64,000 nt of DNA, taken from positions 3,906,001 through 3,970,000 of the forward strand of contig NC_015177.1 in the NCBI RefSeq assembly GCF_000190735.1. The letters run 5' to 3'. This document shows, piece after piece, positions 1 to 7,709 of this stretch. Source of the stretch: Pseudopedobacter saltans DSM 12145. GTDB lineage: Bacteria; Bacteroidota; Bacteroidia; Sphingobacteriales; Sphingobacteriaceae. The notes beneath the pieces are model-generated. The model was not told where the DNA came from. It saw nothing but the letters and a program-made list of their open reading frames with translations, and ran no database searches. The position numbers were made by a program, and so were the translations under genes. The first letter of the stretch is position 1. The number at the start of each line of letters is the position of its first letter.

Positions 1-375
1 ACCATAGAACCTTTGATACGCCCTTTGGGTTATGATTGGAAAATTGGAATTGGTTTGATAACATCTTTTGCCGCTCGCGAAGCATTTGTAGGTACTATGG
101 CTACTATATATAGCGTTGATGGTGGAGATGAAGACACAAATACCATACGAGAGCGGATGGCGGTTTCAATAAATCCGGTTACTGGAAAACCGGTTTATAC
201 TTTGGCAACAGGAATTTCATTAATGTTATTTTATGCTTTTGCTATGCAGTGTATGAGTACTGTAGCTATTGTCCATCGCGAAACAAAATCCTGGAAATGG
301 CCAGTAATACAGATAGTTTATATGACTGTTATGGCCTATGTTTGTGCTATGGTAGCTTATCAGCTATTGAAATAA
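1..375 (+). CDS. feoB: Ferrous iron transporter FeoB, C-terminal part
   Basis: This is the last 124 codons of FeoB, the inner-membrane Fe(II) transporter; the reading frame is open to the first base, so the G-domain and most of the membrane core lie outside the window. The visible part holds a conserved gate-type segment (GLITSFAAREAFVGTMATIY) followed by two further hydrophobic helices around the stretches TLATGISLMLFYAF and VYMTVMAYVCAMVAYQLL, then a stop. The protein ends at the usual place for the family. The SprT-like gene follows after 10 bases on the same strand, so the two are probably cotranscribed. The family assignment rests on the C-terminal pattern only. Confidence 0.9.
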   Translation, partial: TIEPLIRPLGYDWKIGIGLITSFAAREAFVGTMATIYSVDGGDEDTNTIRERMAVSINPVTGKPVYTLATGISLMLFYAFAMQCMSTVAIVHRETKSWKWPVIQIVYMTVMAYVCAMVAYQLLK

Positions 376-385
376 GACTGTCCTT

Positions 386-1000
386 ATGGATAAAAAAATT
401 CAGATATTAAGTCAATATATGCCGGAGAAAGCTGCAATGCTTATTTCCGAATGGATAGATAAATATCGTTGTGAATTTAAGATTACAAAAGGCAGGGAAT
501 CGAAATTTGGTGATTACAGAGCTCCGTTTCGAAATTCTGGCCATAGAATCTCTGTAAACCATAATCTTAATCCATATGCCTTTTTAATTACTACGGTGCA
601 TGAATTTGCACATTTGCTGACCTTTAATCAATGGAAGGGGAAAGTAAAACCACATGGCGCCGAATGGAAGAACAATTTTAAAATGATGATGATTCCGTTC
701 TTTGAAATGGAGATATTACCTTCAGATGTAGAAAAGGCACTTGCTAAATATTTAAAAAATCCAGCTGCATCTAGTTGTAGCGATCAGGTGCTTTTTGGTG
801 TTTTGCGCAATTATAATGAAAAAATAGATAATGGCTTTGTGAGTATCACCGAAATAACAGAAAACCAGATTTTCGAAATTAAGACTGGTAGAAAATTTAA
901 AAAGCTTTCAAAAAATAGAACCAGATACAAATGTCTTGAGATTTCTACTGGCAGGATTTACCTTTTTAGCCCCCTTGCAGAAGTAAGGGCCATTTCTTAA
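386..1000 (+). CDS. SprT-like zinc metalloprotease-family protein
   Basis: A 204-residue soluble protein without signal peptide. Residues 72-76 read HEFAH, a zinc-metallopeptidase HExxH motif, and His90 (in KPHGAEW) is placed to be the third ligand, as in the SprT-like domain found in bacterial SprT and eukaryotic Spartan. The C-terminal zinc ribbon of many SprT proteins is not recognisable: the tail carries only isolated cysteines. It starts 10 bases after feoB on the same strand and ends before a strong inverted repeat. Substrate and cellular role are unknown; a role in handling DNA-protein crosslinks would be extrapolation from Spartan. Confidence 0.8.
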   Translation: MDKKIQILSQYMPEKAAMLISEWIDKYRCEFKITKGRESKFGDYRAPFRNSGHRISVNHNLNPYAFLITTVHEFAHLLTFNQWKGKVKPHGAEWKNNFKMMMIPFFEMEILPSDVEKALAKYLKNPAASSCSDQVLFGVLRNYNEKIDNGFVSITEITENQIFEIKTGRKFKKLSKNRTRYKCLEISTGRIYLFSPLAEVRAIS

Positions 1001-1020
1001 AATCAAGTTTTACATTAAAT

Positions 1021-1074
1021 AAAGCTTTAACCACAAAATATCAGTATGGTAAAGTGATTTGCGGTTAAAGCTTT
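1021..1074. terminator. Convergent bidirectional terminator
   Basis: A long inverted repeat lies between the convergent SprT-like and azurin-like genes. The arms at 1021-1037 and 1058-1074 match over 17 bases with one mismatch (core AAAGCTTTAACC / GGTTAAAGCTTT), with a 20-base loop. It is placed to end transcription from both sides. Confidence 0.6.
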
Positions 1075-1085
1075 GAAGAAGAGGG

Positions 1086-1616
1086 CTATTCAGCTATAAT
1101 TTTTCCTTTCATAAAAGTAGCATGTCCGGGAAAAGAACACAGGAATTCATAAGTTCCTGGTTTGTCCAATGTGAATGTAATCGAGTCGGATTCGCCACCA
1201 CTTAAGAGTTTTGTATGTGCAATTATTTCGTTGTTTAAAGACTTAGGAATATAATCTGTAGATTTTGCTTTGATAGCTTCTGTATCAAAAGCATGTAAAT
1301 CGGATCCCATTTTCAAGACAACGACATTATGGCCCATAACATCTTTTTTCATGGTTCCAACATGTTTTAGCGTCAAATGAACGGGTTCTCCAGCTTTAAC
1401 TCTGAATTCTGTGGCATTAAATCTCATTTGATCATTACCTTCCAGCATAATATCCTGTGATAAAGGAGCCGAAGAGCTTGTAACAGGTGGTTCGGTTGGT
1501 TTTGTTTCTACCGGAGTAGTAGCGGTATTTTCTGTTTTTCTTTCTCCTGATCCTCCACAAGAGAAAAGCGCAAGACTCGCAATAACAGCGAATACGCTTA
1601 ATCTGAATTTATTCAT
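1086..1616 (-). CDS. Azurin-like cupredoxin lipoprotein
   Basis: A small blue-copper protein of the azurin family, probably a periplasmic or surface electron carrier. From the ATG at 1616 the product begins MNKFRLSVFAVIASLALFSC, a lipoprotein signal with the cysteine in the lipobox, followed by a low-complexity Thr/Pro/Glu linker. The cupredoxin domain has the ligand pattern of azurin: His in GHNVVV, then CSFPGHATFM near the C-terminus, which spaces Cys, His and Met as +0, +5 and +9. A longer reading from a TTG at 1649 would put extra residues before the signal peptide and is less likely. Electron donor and acceptor are not evident from the neighbours. Confidence 0.88.
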   Translation of the reverse strand: MNKFRLSVFAVIASLALFSCGGSGERKTENTATTPVETKPTEPPVTSSSAPLSQDIMLEGNDQMRFNATEFRVKAGEPVHLTLKHVGTMKKDVMGHNVVVLKMGSDLHAFDTEAIKAKSTDYIPKSLNNEIIAHTKLLSGGESDSITFTLDKPGTYEFLCSFPGHATFMKGKIIAE

Positions 1617-1756
1617 GATGATAGATTTTTTTGTTATGAATAAATTCAAGCAAAGATGATACCTTAATTTTAAAGAGAGGCGTTGAGAATCTCCGCTGCC
1701 TTTTTGACTTATTTTTATAAGACGCTTAGATTAGTAAATAAAATAAACCGCAGTAC

Positions 1757-1792
1757 CGTATAAAGTAGCTTTAACAGTAGATACTTTATGCG
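1757..1792 (-). terminator. Possible terminator of lutB
   Basis: Arms at 1757-1767 and 1782-1792 form an 11-base inverted repeat with one mismatch and a 14-base loop, overlapping the lutB stop codon. The downstream T-rich tract on the minus strand is weak, so the assignment is tentative. Confidence 0.3.
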
Positions 1793-3177
1793 TCTTTTTT
1801 GATTCCGTTATTTTCTTTCCACTCCTCACTAAAGGACTTTTGGTTCACTTCAGGCAATACTCTTTCTTTTCCCCATAATTTAGCGAAGAAGTTCCTTAGA
1901 AAGAAATTCTTCCATTTTCCACTAAAAAGGTCTACAAGCTTTCTGTTTGTCATTGCTTTTTTCCAGAAGAACCAACCTATATTTTCCGCTTTCGTACTTA
2001 AATTTTGATTTACGGCATCTCTGCGATTTAGCAAAAGCATCTTATGGATATCAATCTTAACCGGGCAAACCTCAGAACATTTTCCACATAAACTTGACGC
2101 ATAGCTTAAATGTTTGAAATCTTTCATTCCCTGCAAATGGGGAGTGATAATTGATCCGATCGGGCCACTATAAGTTGTATCGTAGGTATAACCACCTATA
2201 TTTTTATATATCGGACAGCCATTCAGGCAAGCGCCACATCGAATACAATATAACCCCTGTCTTTGTTCTTTTTGTGCAAGCAAGTTTGTACGGCCATTGT
2301 CCAGTAATATAACGTACATTTCTTCTGGTCCATCAGTTTCATGTGCTTGTCTGGGACCGCTTAAAATGCTGTTGTATACCGTTAGATTTTGTCCTGTGCC
2401 ATGTGTAGCAAGCATAGGCCAGAAAAGAGCCAGGTCGGCAAAAGAAGGAATCATTTTTTCGAATCCTACAATCGCAATATGTACTTTGGGAAATGTTGTT
2501 GTCAGTCTGGCATTTCCTTCATTCTCTGTCAGAGCGATACTCCCCGAGTCTGCAATCAGGAAATTGGCTCCGGTTATACCGACATCAGCAGTAAGGTACT
2601 TATCTCTGAGAAGTTCTCTAGCCTTTAAAGTTAATTGTTCGGGAGTAGCATCTATTGGAGTACCAAACTTTCTGTTAAACAACTCGGCAATTTTTTCCTT
2701 ATTTAAATGCATTGCCGGGGTTACAATATGGTAAGGCTTTTGTCCCAGCAATTGAACTATATATTCACCGAGATCTGATTCCAGGGATTCCACGCCATTT
2801 TTTTCAAGAAAATCATTTAAATGAATTTCCTCTGTTACCATAGATTTGGATTTTATGACACTTTTTGCCTGGTGCTTTTTTAGAATTTCAAGAATTTCTC
2901 TGTTAGCTTCCTGCGCGTCGTTTGCCCAAATTACTTTACCACCTTTTTTCTGGAAATTTGTCTCGAATTCTGGAAGGAGCTTGTCCAGATTTTCCATGAC
3001 TTTCCATTTTATTACATGGCCTTTTCTTTTGGCATGTTCTAAATTGACCAGCCTGGACAAACCGCGATCTACTGCAACATCATATTTTCCAATATTATAA
3101 TTGATGATGTCCCTGTGTTCCTTATCAAAAGCTTTTTCTGCAGAAGTACGTATAAAATCTTGGGCAAACGTTGTCAT
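1786..3177 (-). CDS. lutB: LutB-type iron-sulfur lactate utilisation protein
   Basis: A 463-residue LUD-domain protein with a ferredoxin-like C-terminal part, the LutB/YkgF type that works with LutA and LutC in oxidising L-lactate to pyruvate. The LUD domain covers roughly residues 60-300. Two [4Fe-4S] signatures follow: CIRCGACLNGCP near residue 310 and CGKCSEVCPV near residue 362. The usual partners lutA and lutC are absent on both sides, so they must lie elsewhere or a different electron partner is used. A perfect TAnnTTTG box ends four bases before the ATG, predicting a leaderless transcript. A LacI-type regulator is divergently placed 127 bases away. Confidence 0.88.
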   Translation of the reverse strand: MTTFAQDFIRTSAEKAFDKEHRDIINYNIGKYDVAVDRGLSRLVNLEHAKRKGHVIKWKVMENLDKLLPEFETNFQKKGGKVIWANDAQEANREILEILKKHQAKSVIKSKSMVTEEIHLNDFLEKNGVESLESDLGEYIVQLLGQKPYHIVTPAMHLNKEKIAELFNRKFGTPIDATPEQLTLKARELLRDKYLTADVGITGANFLIADSGSIALTENEGNARLTTTFPKVHIAIVGFEKMIPSFADLALFWPMLATHGTGQNLTVYNSILSGPRQAHETDGPEEMYVILLDNGRTNLLAQKEQRQGLYCIRCGACLNGCPIYKNIGGYTYDTTYSGPIGSIITPHLQGMKDFKHLSYASSLCGKCSEVCPVKIDIHKMLLLNRRDAVNQNLSTKAENIGWFFWKKAMTNRKLVDLFSGKWKNFFLRNFFAKLWGKERVLPEVNQKSFSEEWKENNGIKKDA

Positions 3178-3181
3178 ATTG

Positions 3182-3189
3182 CAAATGTA
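3182..3189 (-). promoter_or_regulatory. -7 promoter box of lutB, leaderless arrangement
   Basis: On the minus strand TACATTTG matches the Bacteroidota TAnnTTTG box and is followed by only four bases (CAAT) before the lutB ATG at 3177. The transcript would begin at or next to the start codon. No clear TTG -33 element was found. Confidence 0.5.
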
Positions 3190-3274
3190 GAAATAAATGG
3201 CGTTTTTAACTATGTGAGTTTTTGGAGAATAGCTCTCATTTTAACTTTAATTTTTTTATAATCCAGTATTTGCC

Positions 3275-3289
3275 TACTTTTAAGAAGTA
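3275..3289. promoter_or_regulatory. Palindrome upstream of lacI-type gene, possible operator
   Basis: TACTTTTAAGAAGTA is a dyad with 5-base arms around a 5-base centre, ending 15 bases before the regulator's start codon. LacI-family proteins bind such dyads and often control themselves. The arms are short and AT-rich, so chance is a real alternative. Confidence 0.3.
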
Positions 3290-3304
3290 TACAAAGCCGA
3301 GTTC

Positions 3305-4312
3305 ATGTTTAAACCTACAACGATCAAAGACATTGCCAAGGCCTTGAATTTGTCGACTTCGACAGTTTCAAGAGCTCTTCGGGGAGGATATGAAATAAGC
3401 GAAGACACAAAGAAAATTGTACTTGAGTATGCGGAAAAGATTAATTTTCAGCGGAATCCAATTGCCTTAAGTCTTAGAGAGAGAAGAAGCTATTCTATTG
3501 GTGTAGTAGTTTGTGAAGTTGCCAATCAGTTTTTTTCCCAGGCAATTGATGGCATAGAATCTATTGCTTATAGCAAGGGATATCACGTTATTATATCACA
3601 AACTCACGATAAATACAATCGTGAGGTAATCAATACTGAACACTTGGCAAACAGGTCTGTAGACGGACTTTTAATTTCATTAAGTGCAGAAACTAAAGAT
3701 TATGCCCACTTGGTGAGATTGCATCAGCAGGGTTTGCCGATTGTTTTTTTTGATAGAATTCTGGATTCTATAAAAACGCATAAAGTGACCAGCAACAATC
3801 GGGACGGTGCTTTTAAAGCGACGGAATATCTGATAAAAAAGGGTTGCAGACGTATTGCCCATCTGGCAAATGCATCGCAATTATCTATTACTTCTGAAAG
3901 AAAAACCGGTTATGAAGATGCTTTAGGGAAATATGGAATTCCGCTGGATGAGAATTTAGTAAGATATTGTGAGTACGGTGGAAGCAATAAGCAAGAGGTT
4001 GATGAAGCGGTAAAGTACTTTTTAGATATGCGCGATCGGCCTGATGCTATTTTTGTCGCAAGCGACAGATTAAGTACCGGATGCTTAGCTGCTTTAAAAA
4101 AATATAACGCCAAGAACAATATTCTAATTGCTGGCTTTAGTAATTCGGATGTTGTTGAACTTTTAAACCCTTCGTTATCTGCTGTTAGGCAACCTGCTTT
4201 TGAGATGGGGCGTAAAGCTGCGGAGATGTTAATCAGTCTGATAGAGAGTAAATATCCGGTGGAAGAGTTTGAAACAGCAATTTTGGAAACGACATTTCAT
4301 GAAAATACCTAA
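3305..4312 (+). CDS. LacI-family transcriptional regulator
   Basis: A 335-residue sugar-responsive repressor of the LacI/GalR family. Residues 5-27 form the N-terminal helix-turn-helix (IKDIAKALNLSTSTVSRAL), with the hinge helix near residues 50-60, followed by a periplasmic-binding-protein-like effector domain (GVVVCEVANQFFSQAIDGIE to the C-terminus). Full length for the family. It faces lutB head to head, but LacI proteins of Bacteroidota commonly control sugar uptake loci elsewhere, so lutB is not a proven target. The effector is unknown. Confidence 0.92.
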   Translation: MFKPTTIKDIAKALNLSTSTVSRALRGGYEISEDTKKIVLEYAEKINFQRNPIALSLRERRSYSIGVVVCEVANQFFSQAIDGIESIAYSKGYHVIISQTHDKYNREVINTEHLANRSVDGLLISLSAETKDYAHLVRLHQQGLPIVFFDRILDSIKTHKVTSNNRDGAFKATEYLIKKGCRRIAHLANASQLSITSERKTGYEDALGKYGIPLDENLVRYCEYGGSNKQEVDEAVKYFLDMRDRPDAIFVASDRLSTGCLAALKKYNAKNNILIAGFSNSDVVELLNPSLSAVRQPAFEMGRKAAEMLISLIESKYPVEEFETAILETTFHENT

Positions 4313-4356
4313 ACAACAATATAGGTATGTTGAAATTTGATGCCAGCTTTAAAGTG

Positions 4357-4392
4357 TTGCCTGACTTAATTTCTATAAGAAAAGCCAGGCAA
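4357..4392. terminator. Convergent terminator between lacI-type gene and hisS
   Basis: Arms TTGCCTG (4357-4363) and CAGGCAA (4386-4392) pair over 7 bases with a 22-base loop between two convergent genes. A modest hairpin; the position is its best support. Confidence 0.4.
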
Positions 4393-4410
4393 TTATAAAG
4401 CCGTGATTTT

Positions 4411-5790
4411 TTAGCAACTCAAAGATCTAACGATCTCGTCTATAGTCGCTTGTTTTTGTTCGCCGCTGTTCATATCCTTAAAAGTAAGTTTTCCGCTTTG
4501 CATTTCGTCACTGCCAATTACTATAGTGTATGGGATATGCTTGTCATTGGCATATTGCATTTGCTTTTTAAGTTTAGCGCCAAAAGGATAAAGCTCTGCG
4601 TTTATAGCGACGGAGCGCAGCTTCGCTAGCAAAGGAATTGCATATTGCTCCTCCTCTTTTCCAAATACACAGATTAATACTTTGGTACTTTCTTCTGCAG
4701 TCTTTGGAAATAAATTCAATTCTTCAAGAACATCGTAAATTCTGTCGGCGCCAAAAGAAACTCCTGCTCCTGTTAAGTTTTTTAGGCCAAACATTCCTGT
4801 AAGATCGTCATAACGGCCACCGCCGCCAATGGATCCCATTGCAACCTCATTGGTTTTTACTTCAAAAATACAACCGGTATAGTAATTCAGGCCTCTGGCT
4901 AATGTAAGATCAAGCTCTACTTTCGCTGTTTTAATGTCGAAACCAGCCAGATAAGAGAAAACAGTTTCTATTTCTTCGATTCCTTTTAAGCCATTTAACG
5001 AATCTTTTAACACCATTTTCAGTTGGGCGAGTTTTTCGTTATTGCTGCCATTTAATAGAATAACCGGTTTTAAAATTTCTAAGTCAGCTCCGGTAAAACC
5101 TTTGGATAGTAATTCTTTTTCTACCCCATCCAAACCAATTTTATCCAATTTGTCGATAGCAACGGTCATATCAACAATTTGATTGGGCTTACCAATCAGT
5201 TCGGCAATGCCGGTTAATATTTTCCTGTTATTGATTTTTATACTGAAATCTTTAAGGCCTAATTTCGATAAAGCTTCATCATATATACATATAAATTCGG
5301 CCTCGTTTAACAAAGAATCGGAGCCAACAACATCAACGTCACATTGGTAAAATTCTCTATATCTTCCTTTTTGTGGTCTGTCTGCCCGCCAAACTGGTTG
5401 AATTTGAAAACGCTTGAAAGGAAAAGTTATCTCGTTCTGGTGCATGACCACAAAACGGGCAAATGGAACAGTTAAATCGTAGCGTAGTGCTTTTTCCGAT
5501 ATTAATGGTAAAATACTTTTAGAACTGAAATCACCTTCAGCTGTTTTCTTGGCAGATGCTTTTTCGTAAAAATCTCCACTATTCAATATTTTGAAAATCA
5601 GTTTATCGCCTTCCTCTCCGTATTTTCCGGTAAGGGTATCCAAATTTTCCATTGTTGGAGTTTGGATTTCCTGATATCCATACTTTCTGAAAACTGATTT
5701 AATTGTGTTGTATATGTAGTTTCTTTTTTGAGTTTCAATTGGTCCAAAATCTCTTGTACCTTTTGGAACAGAAGCCTTAATAGTTGCCAT
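4411..5790 (-). CDS. hisS: Histidyl-tRNA synthetase
   Basis: A 459-residue class II aminoacyl-tRNA synthetase that charges tRNA-His. The N-terminus (PKGTRDFGP) is the standard hisRS start. The catalytic core carries the motif-2 region RYDLTVPFARFVVMHQNE and the histidine-specific segments ARGLNYYTGCIFE and GGGGRYDDL. The C-terminal 90 residues match the anticodon-binding domain. The start ATG at 5790 lies four bases after a TAnnTTTG box. An IS element inserted about 70 bases upstream replaced the original upstream terminator loop but left this promoter box in place. Confidence 0.97.
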   Translation of the reverse strand: MATIKASVPKGTRDFGPIETQKRNYIYNTIKSVFRKYGYQEIQTPTMENLDTLTGKYGEEGDKLIFKILNSGDFYEKASAKKTAEGDFSSKSILPLISEKALRYDLTVPFARFVVMHQNEITFPFKRFQIQPVWRADRPQKGRYREFYQCDVDVVGSDSLLNEAEFICIYDEALSKLGLKDFSIKINNRKILTGIAELIGKPNQIVDMTVAIDKLDKIGLDGVEKELLSKGFTGADLEILKPVILLNGSNNEKLAQLKMVLKDSLNGLKGIEEIETVFSYLAGFDIKTAKVELDLTLARGLNYYTGCIFEVKTNEVAMGSIGGGGRYDDLTGMFGLKNLTGAGVSFGADRIYDVLEELNLFPKTAEESTKVLICVFGKEEEQYAIPLLAKLRSVAINAELYPFGAKLKKQMQYANDKHIPYTIVIGSDEMQSGKLTFKDMNSGEQKQATIDEIVRSLSC

Positions 5791-5794
5791 GCCG

Positions 5795-5802
5795 CAAAAA
5801 TA
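5795..5802 (-). promoter_or_regulatory. -7 promoter box of hisS, leaderless arrangement
   Basis: On the minus strand TATTTTTG matches TAnnTTTG and is separated from the hisS ATG by only four bases (CGGC). The mRNA would then have no 5' untranslated region. The box lies about 70 bases from the IS end, so it is native to hisS. No good TTG -33 element is visible. Confidence 0.5.
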
Positions 5803-5861
5803 AGGATTTGGAAGATAAATAGAGATTTAAATACGGAAAGGAGAGAAGAAAAACTAAAGGC

Positions 5862-5873
5862 GGATTTTAGTCC
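5862..5873 (+). repeat. Target site duplication, left copy
   Basis: GGATTTTAGTCC, repeated identically at 7258-7269 on the other side of the IS. Twelve bases is within the range known for IS4-family elements. The repeat is itself nearly symmetric (GGA N6 TCC). Confidence 0.85.
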
Positions 5874-5904
5874 ACGAATGGTCGGAAGAAATTCTGGCCA
5901 TTTT

Positions 5905-7119
5905 TTATGTTTTAAAAAAAAGTCCTGGGTCTCCACCACATTGCAGAACAATCATAGCAATGGTAAGCTCTCTGAGCTCCATAGCGAAACGTCTTTTGGC
6001 CGTTTTGTAACCGATGTTGTTAGCTTTCTTGTACATCAACAGCATCATAGCAACGATCAGTGTCATGTATAGTATTACCTGTATCCCATTTTTGTTAAGC
6101 GAAACAAGGTGACTTACATTGAGTTCCTGTTTTAAGAACCTGAAAAAGACCTCTATGTCCCAACGCCTTCTGTATGCTTTTGAAATGTCTGCCGCTGAGC
6201 TTTCGAAGTCATTGGTCAGTAGCCAATATTGCTTTTGATCTCCTTTACCCTTAACTACTACAAGCCGAAAATGGGTGTCTACCAGTTCTTCGCTATAATA
6301 TTTTTTGCCGTTTTTATTAATGGGAATACCGGTGTAAAGCTGGACTTTACGGTCGCTGACCAGTAACGATTCGCCCAGATCGAGTTCCATTCCCTCAGTA
6401 ATAAGAGAGTCCAGTTCAACCAGTTTCCTGTTTTCCTTTGATCTGCAAACGAAAGTTATCTTCTCCTTGTTGAAAGCAGCTATCGTTCTGGTGGATTGCA
6501 GCCCCCTGTCCATCACATAGATATTCTGGTGGCCAGTTTCCTTTTTTACATGCTCCCTTACAACTTCCGGCAACGCATTATCTTCGTTACCATAGTTTGG
6601 ACTGGTGAACACTGATGAATGGCAGGGCAAAACACCGTCAAAGCCAATGCTATATTTGACCGCCTTTTTACCGCTTTTGTTATCAATCCCTTCCATAAGC
6701 TTACCAACACTTTCACTGACCATTGAGCTATCTACCCTGATCAGATTGTTCTTCTTTCTCTCTGTTGATGTATAAGCTCTGGAAAATTGCTCATAGATAC
6801 AATCATATATCTGCTTAAAATAGTCAGGATCAATCTTGGACAATCGCTCAGAAATGGAGCTTCTACGTACCGTTTCATCTTCATCGAGATTGAAAAGCAT
6901 CTTGAATATAGAATCATTAAACGTATCTTCCAGGGTTCGCTGACTCAGTCTGTCATTGTCCAGAATACCATAGAACAACAAATAGAACAGCTTATTTCCT
7001 TTCAGAACCTTTGCGTAGTGGTCGATCCTGGTAGTGAGAGACAAATTTGATAAAAGTGCTTCAGGAATGAAGCCAAGAAGCTGTTTTACGGTGATGTTGT
7101 GATCCTTGAAGATGGCCAT
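5905..7119 (-). CDS. IS4-family DDE transposase
   Basis: A 404-residue transposase that cuts and joins the ends of the surrounding IS. It has the RNase H-like DDE core: first Asp in RVDSSMV, second Asp in YVMDRGLQST, and the third acidic residue in YRRRWDIEVFFRFLKQ, which fits exactly the Y-(2)-R-(3)-E-(6)-K signature of the IS4 family. A long beta-rich insertion between the second Asp and the Glu (about residues 220-310) is also typical. No frameshift or internal stop is present. Its upstream leader contains a terminator-like hairpin that would block transcription entering from outside. Confidence 0.95.
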   Translation of the reverse strand: MAIFKDHNITVKQLLGFIPEALLSNLSLTTRIDHYAKVLKGNKLFYLLFYGILDNDRLSQRTLEDTFNDSIFKMLFNLDEDETVRRSSISERLSKIDPDYFKQIYDCIYEQFSRAYTSTERKKNNLIRVDSSMVSESVGKLMEGIDNKSGKKAVKYSIGFDGVLPCHSSVFTSPNYGNEDNALPEVVREHVKKETGHQNIYVMDRGLQSTRTIAAFNKEKITFVCRSKENRKLVELDSLITEGMELDLGESLLVSDRKVQLYTGIPINKNGKKYYSEELVDTHFRLVVVKGKGDQKQYWLLTNDFESSAADISKAYRRRWDIEVFFRFLKQELNVSHLVSLNKNGIQVILYMTLIVAMMLLMYKKANNIGYKTAKRRFAMELRELTIAMIVLQCGGDPGLFFKT

Positions 7120-7228
7120 ATATTATTTATTACCAGTGATTAAGATACAAATAATAACCAATAAAAACAATATAAATTATTGATTGCCAATGTATTACAT
7201 ACAAAACAAACCTCCTTAAAACAAAAAA

Positions 7229-7250
7229 GTCGGAAGAAAAATCTTCCGAC
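7229..7250 (-). terminator. Hairpin at the IS end, upstream of transposase
   Basis: Arms GTCGGAAGA and TCTTCCGAC pair perfectly over 9 bases with a 4-base loop. On the minus strand the stem is followed by six T residues, so it looks like an intrinsic terminator facing transcription that enters the IS from the 7286-7705 gene. Such a device would keep external promoters from driving the transposase. One arm overlaps the terminal inverted repeat. Confidence 0.65.
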
Positions 7251-7257
7251 CATGACT

Positions 7258-7269
7258 GGATTTTAGTCC
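7258..7269 (+). repeat. Target site duplication, right copy
   Basis: GGATTTTAGTCC, identical to 5862-5873, directly abutting the IS right end. Confidence 0.85.
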
Positions 7270-7285
7270 GCCCTTAGTAAATATT

Positions 7286-7705
7286 TTATTTGAATTCTCC
7301 AGAGAAATACCATTTGTCAATGATATCCTGGCGCTCTTTAGCAGAAAGTGAAGAAAACTCAGGATTTTTCTTTAAAAAGGACTTTAATGCTGTCAATTGT
7401 CCAAACCATAGACTCGAATATTCTCCGGCATTTTTCATCCCATGTTTAGAAAGGAACTCTGCATAGGTCTTTTCATTTCTCATAATTTTATCGCGGTTTT
7501 GCTCAATTTCTCTTACCGCTTCTTCCGATTTCGGCAATCTGAAATCTGTTTTTTTATCATCAAATTCTTTTTTAGCTTTTAAATATGCTACAAAAGACGG
7601 ATCCTGTTTTGCAGAGTAATAGTAATAATTAAGGTCTTTTGTCTTTTTTTGAGCGAAAGTGGTGAAACCACAAAGCATTAAAATTAGAAGGATTAATTTT
7701 CTCAT
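7286..7705 (-). CDS. Small secreted protein of unknown function
   Basis: A 139-residue protein with a clear signal peptide (MRKLILLILMLCGFTTFAQ) and a mature part rich in Lys, Glu and aromatic residues, predicted mostly helical, with a Tyr-rich start (LNYYYYSAKQD). There is no cysteine in the mature part. I do not recognise a family. It follows the phosphatase gene after 4 bases and is the last gene of a three-gene set (lipoprotein, phosphatase, this). Its terminator was split by the IS, so transcription would now run to the hairpin at the IS end. Confidence 0.7.
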   Translation of the reverse strand: MRKLILLILMLCGFTTFAQKKTKDLNYYYYSAKQDPSFVAYLKAKKEFDDKKTDFRLPKSEEAVREIEQNRDKIMRNEKTYAEFLSKHGMKNAGEYSSLWFGQLTALKSFLKKNPEFSSLSAKERQDIIDKWYFSGEFK

Positions 7706-7709
7706 TGTT

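Larger units (their letters stand above)
5874..7257 (-). mobile_element. IS4-family insertion sequence, complete
   Basis: A 1384-base element with one transposase gene, flanked by 12-base direct repeats. The ends are imperfect inverted repeats: 13 of the outer 16 bases agree, including an uninterrupted ATGGTCGGAAGA on each end read inward. The element contains no passenger gene. Intact transposase, good terminal repeats and identical target duplications suggest a recent insertion that may still be active. It lies in an intergenic terminator, so no gene is broken. Confidence 0.9.
5853..7278 (-). terminator. Terminator hairpin split by the IS
   Basis: Removing the IS and one copy of its target duplication rebuilds a perfect stem. 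On the minus strand ACTAAGGGCGGA (7278-7267) pairs with TCCGCCTTTAGT (5864-5853) with a single G-U wobble, around a 6-base loop, followed by TTTTTC. This is a canonical intrinsic terminator for the small secreted-protein gene at 7286-7705. The arms are now about 1.4 kb apart and cannot act as a terminator. Confidence 0.75.

Noticed and set aside
2297-2734. Long open frame antisense to lutB
   Set aside because: It lies wholly inside a gene with intact iron-sulfur motifs, has no recognisable domain, and its reading follows from the codon use of lutB.
5874-7257. IS as a gene-breaking insertion
   Set aside because: The rebuilt empty site is a terminator hairpin between two intact genes, so no coding sequence was interrupted.
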